The notes under the pieces are model-generated. The model saw only the letters and a program-made list of their open reading frames with translations, had not been told where the DNA came from and did not search any database. A DNA stretch of 6,651 nt from an uncultured Lachnospiraceae bacterium (GTDB lineage: Bacteria; Bacillota; Clostridia; Lachnospirales; Lachnospiraceae). Where the stretch lies: contig USKC01000176.1 of assembly GCA_900555195.1 (NCBI GenBank), positions 1 to 6,651 of the forward strand, written 5' to 3'. The translations under genes and the position numbers were made by a program. The first letter of the stretch is position 1. Each line of letters opens with the position of its first letter. Below are positions 6,522-6,651 of the stretch, piece after piece.

Positions 6522-6651
6522 ATGGAAGAAAGAAGGATTTATTATGTGGATGATACAAATGGGGATGATGCGTCGAGCGGCCTGTCCCCGCAGAGCGCCT
6601 GGAAGAGCCTGGAACGGATAAATGGGCAGACGTTCTGGCCGGGCGATATTA
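6522..6651 (+). CDS. Parallel beta-helix repeat protein, N-terminus (partial at window end)
   Basis: An open frame starts at ATG 6522, behind a strong GGAGGGAG at 6512-6519, and runs off the window after 43 codons. The start reads RRIYYVDDTNGDDASSGLS, then AWKSLERING and FWPGDI. This is the typical opening of right-handed parallel beta-helix proteins: a YYVD strand, a G-D-x-x-x-G-x-S-P turn, an AWxSL helix and an FxPGD turn. Many of these are glycoside hydrolases or polysaccharide lyases. No signal peptide precedes the motif: only five residues come before the first strand, and there is no hydrophobic stretch. The product therefore seems cytoplasmic, acting on imported oligosaccharides if it is an enzyme. 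The exact family and substrate cannot be told from 43 residues. It begins 27 bases after the dehydrogenase stop, suggesting co-transcription. Confidence 0.8.
   Translation, partial: MEERRIYYVDDTNGDDASSGLSPQSAWKSLERINGQTFWPGDI

Overview
The window is a stretch of bacterial chromosome of roughly even GC content. All genes lie on the + strand, are tightly packed, and mostly have purine-rich Shine-Dalgarno sequences. The Clostridia-type sugar kinase, the transketolase split into two genes, and the parallel beta-helix protein at the end all suggest a gut-type member of the Clostridia, most likely Lachnospiraceae. This assignment is an inference from gene content and style, not from a marker gene.

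Layout. Positions 1-299 hold the 3' end of araA (L-arabinose isomerase). It is followed by an FGGY-family kinase, probably the non-AraB ribulokinase known as AraK (339-1940), and araD (1958-2662). A GC-rich hairpin with a weak T-tract (2676-2722) separates these from an overlapping pair of transketolase half-genes (2745-3581 and 3569-4519). A 275-base gap follows, and nearly all of it folds into an elaborate RNA-like structure (4534-4751). Next come rpe (4795-5469), a short gap with two competing hairpins, a D-2-hydroxyacid dehydrogenase family gene (5535-6494), and the first 43 codons of a parallel beta-helix protein that runs off the window (6522-6651).

How the genes work together. AraA makes L-ribulose, the kinase makes L-ribulose 5-phosphate, and AraD makes D-xylulose 5-phosphate. 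Rpe interconverts that with D-ribulose 5-phosphate, and transketolase feeds the carbon into glycolysis. The block is therefore an L-arabinose catabolic operon carrying its own pentose-phosphate enzymes. The last two genes may link it to breakdown of an arabinose-containing or acidic glycan, but that is conjecture.

Most worth a second look: (1) the structured element between transketolase and rpe, with about 60 possible base pairs in four helices and a repeat next to the rpe ribosome-binding site that could compete for one strand of the closing helix; (2) a sharp change in leucine codon use in the middle of the kinase gene, suggesting a mosaic origin.
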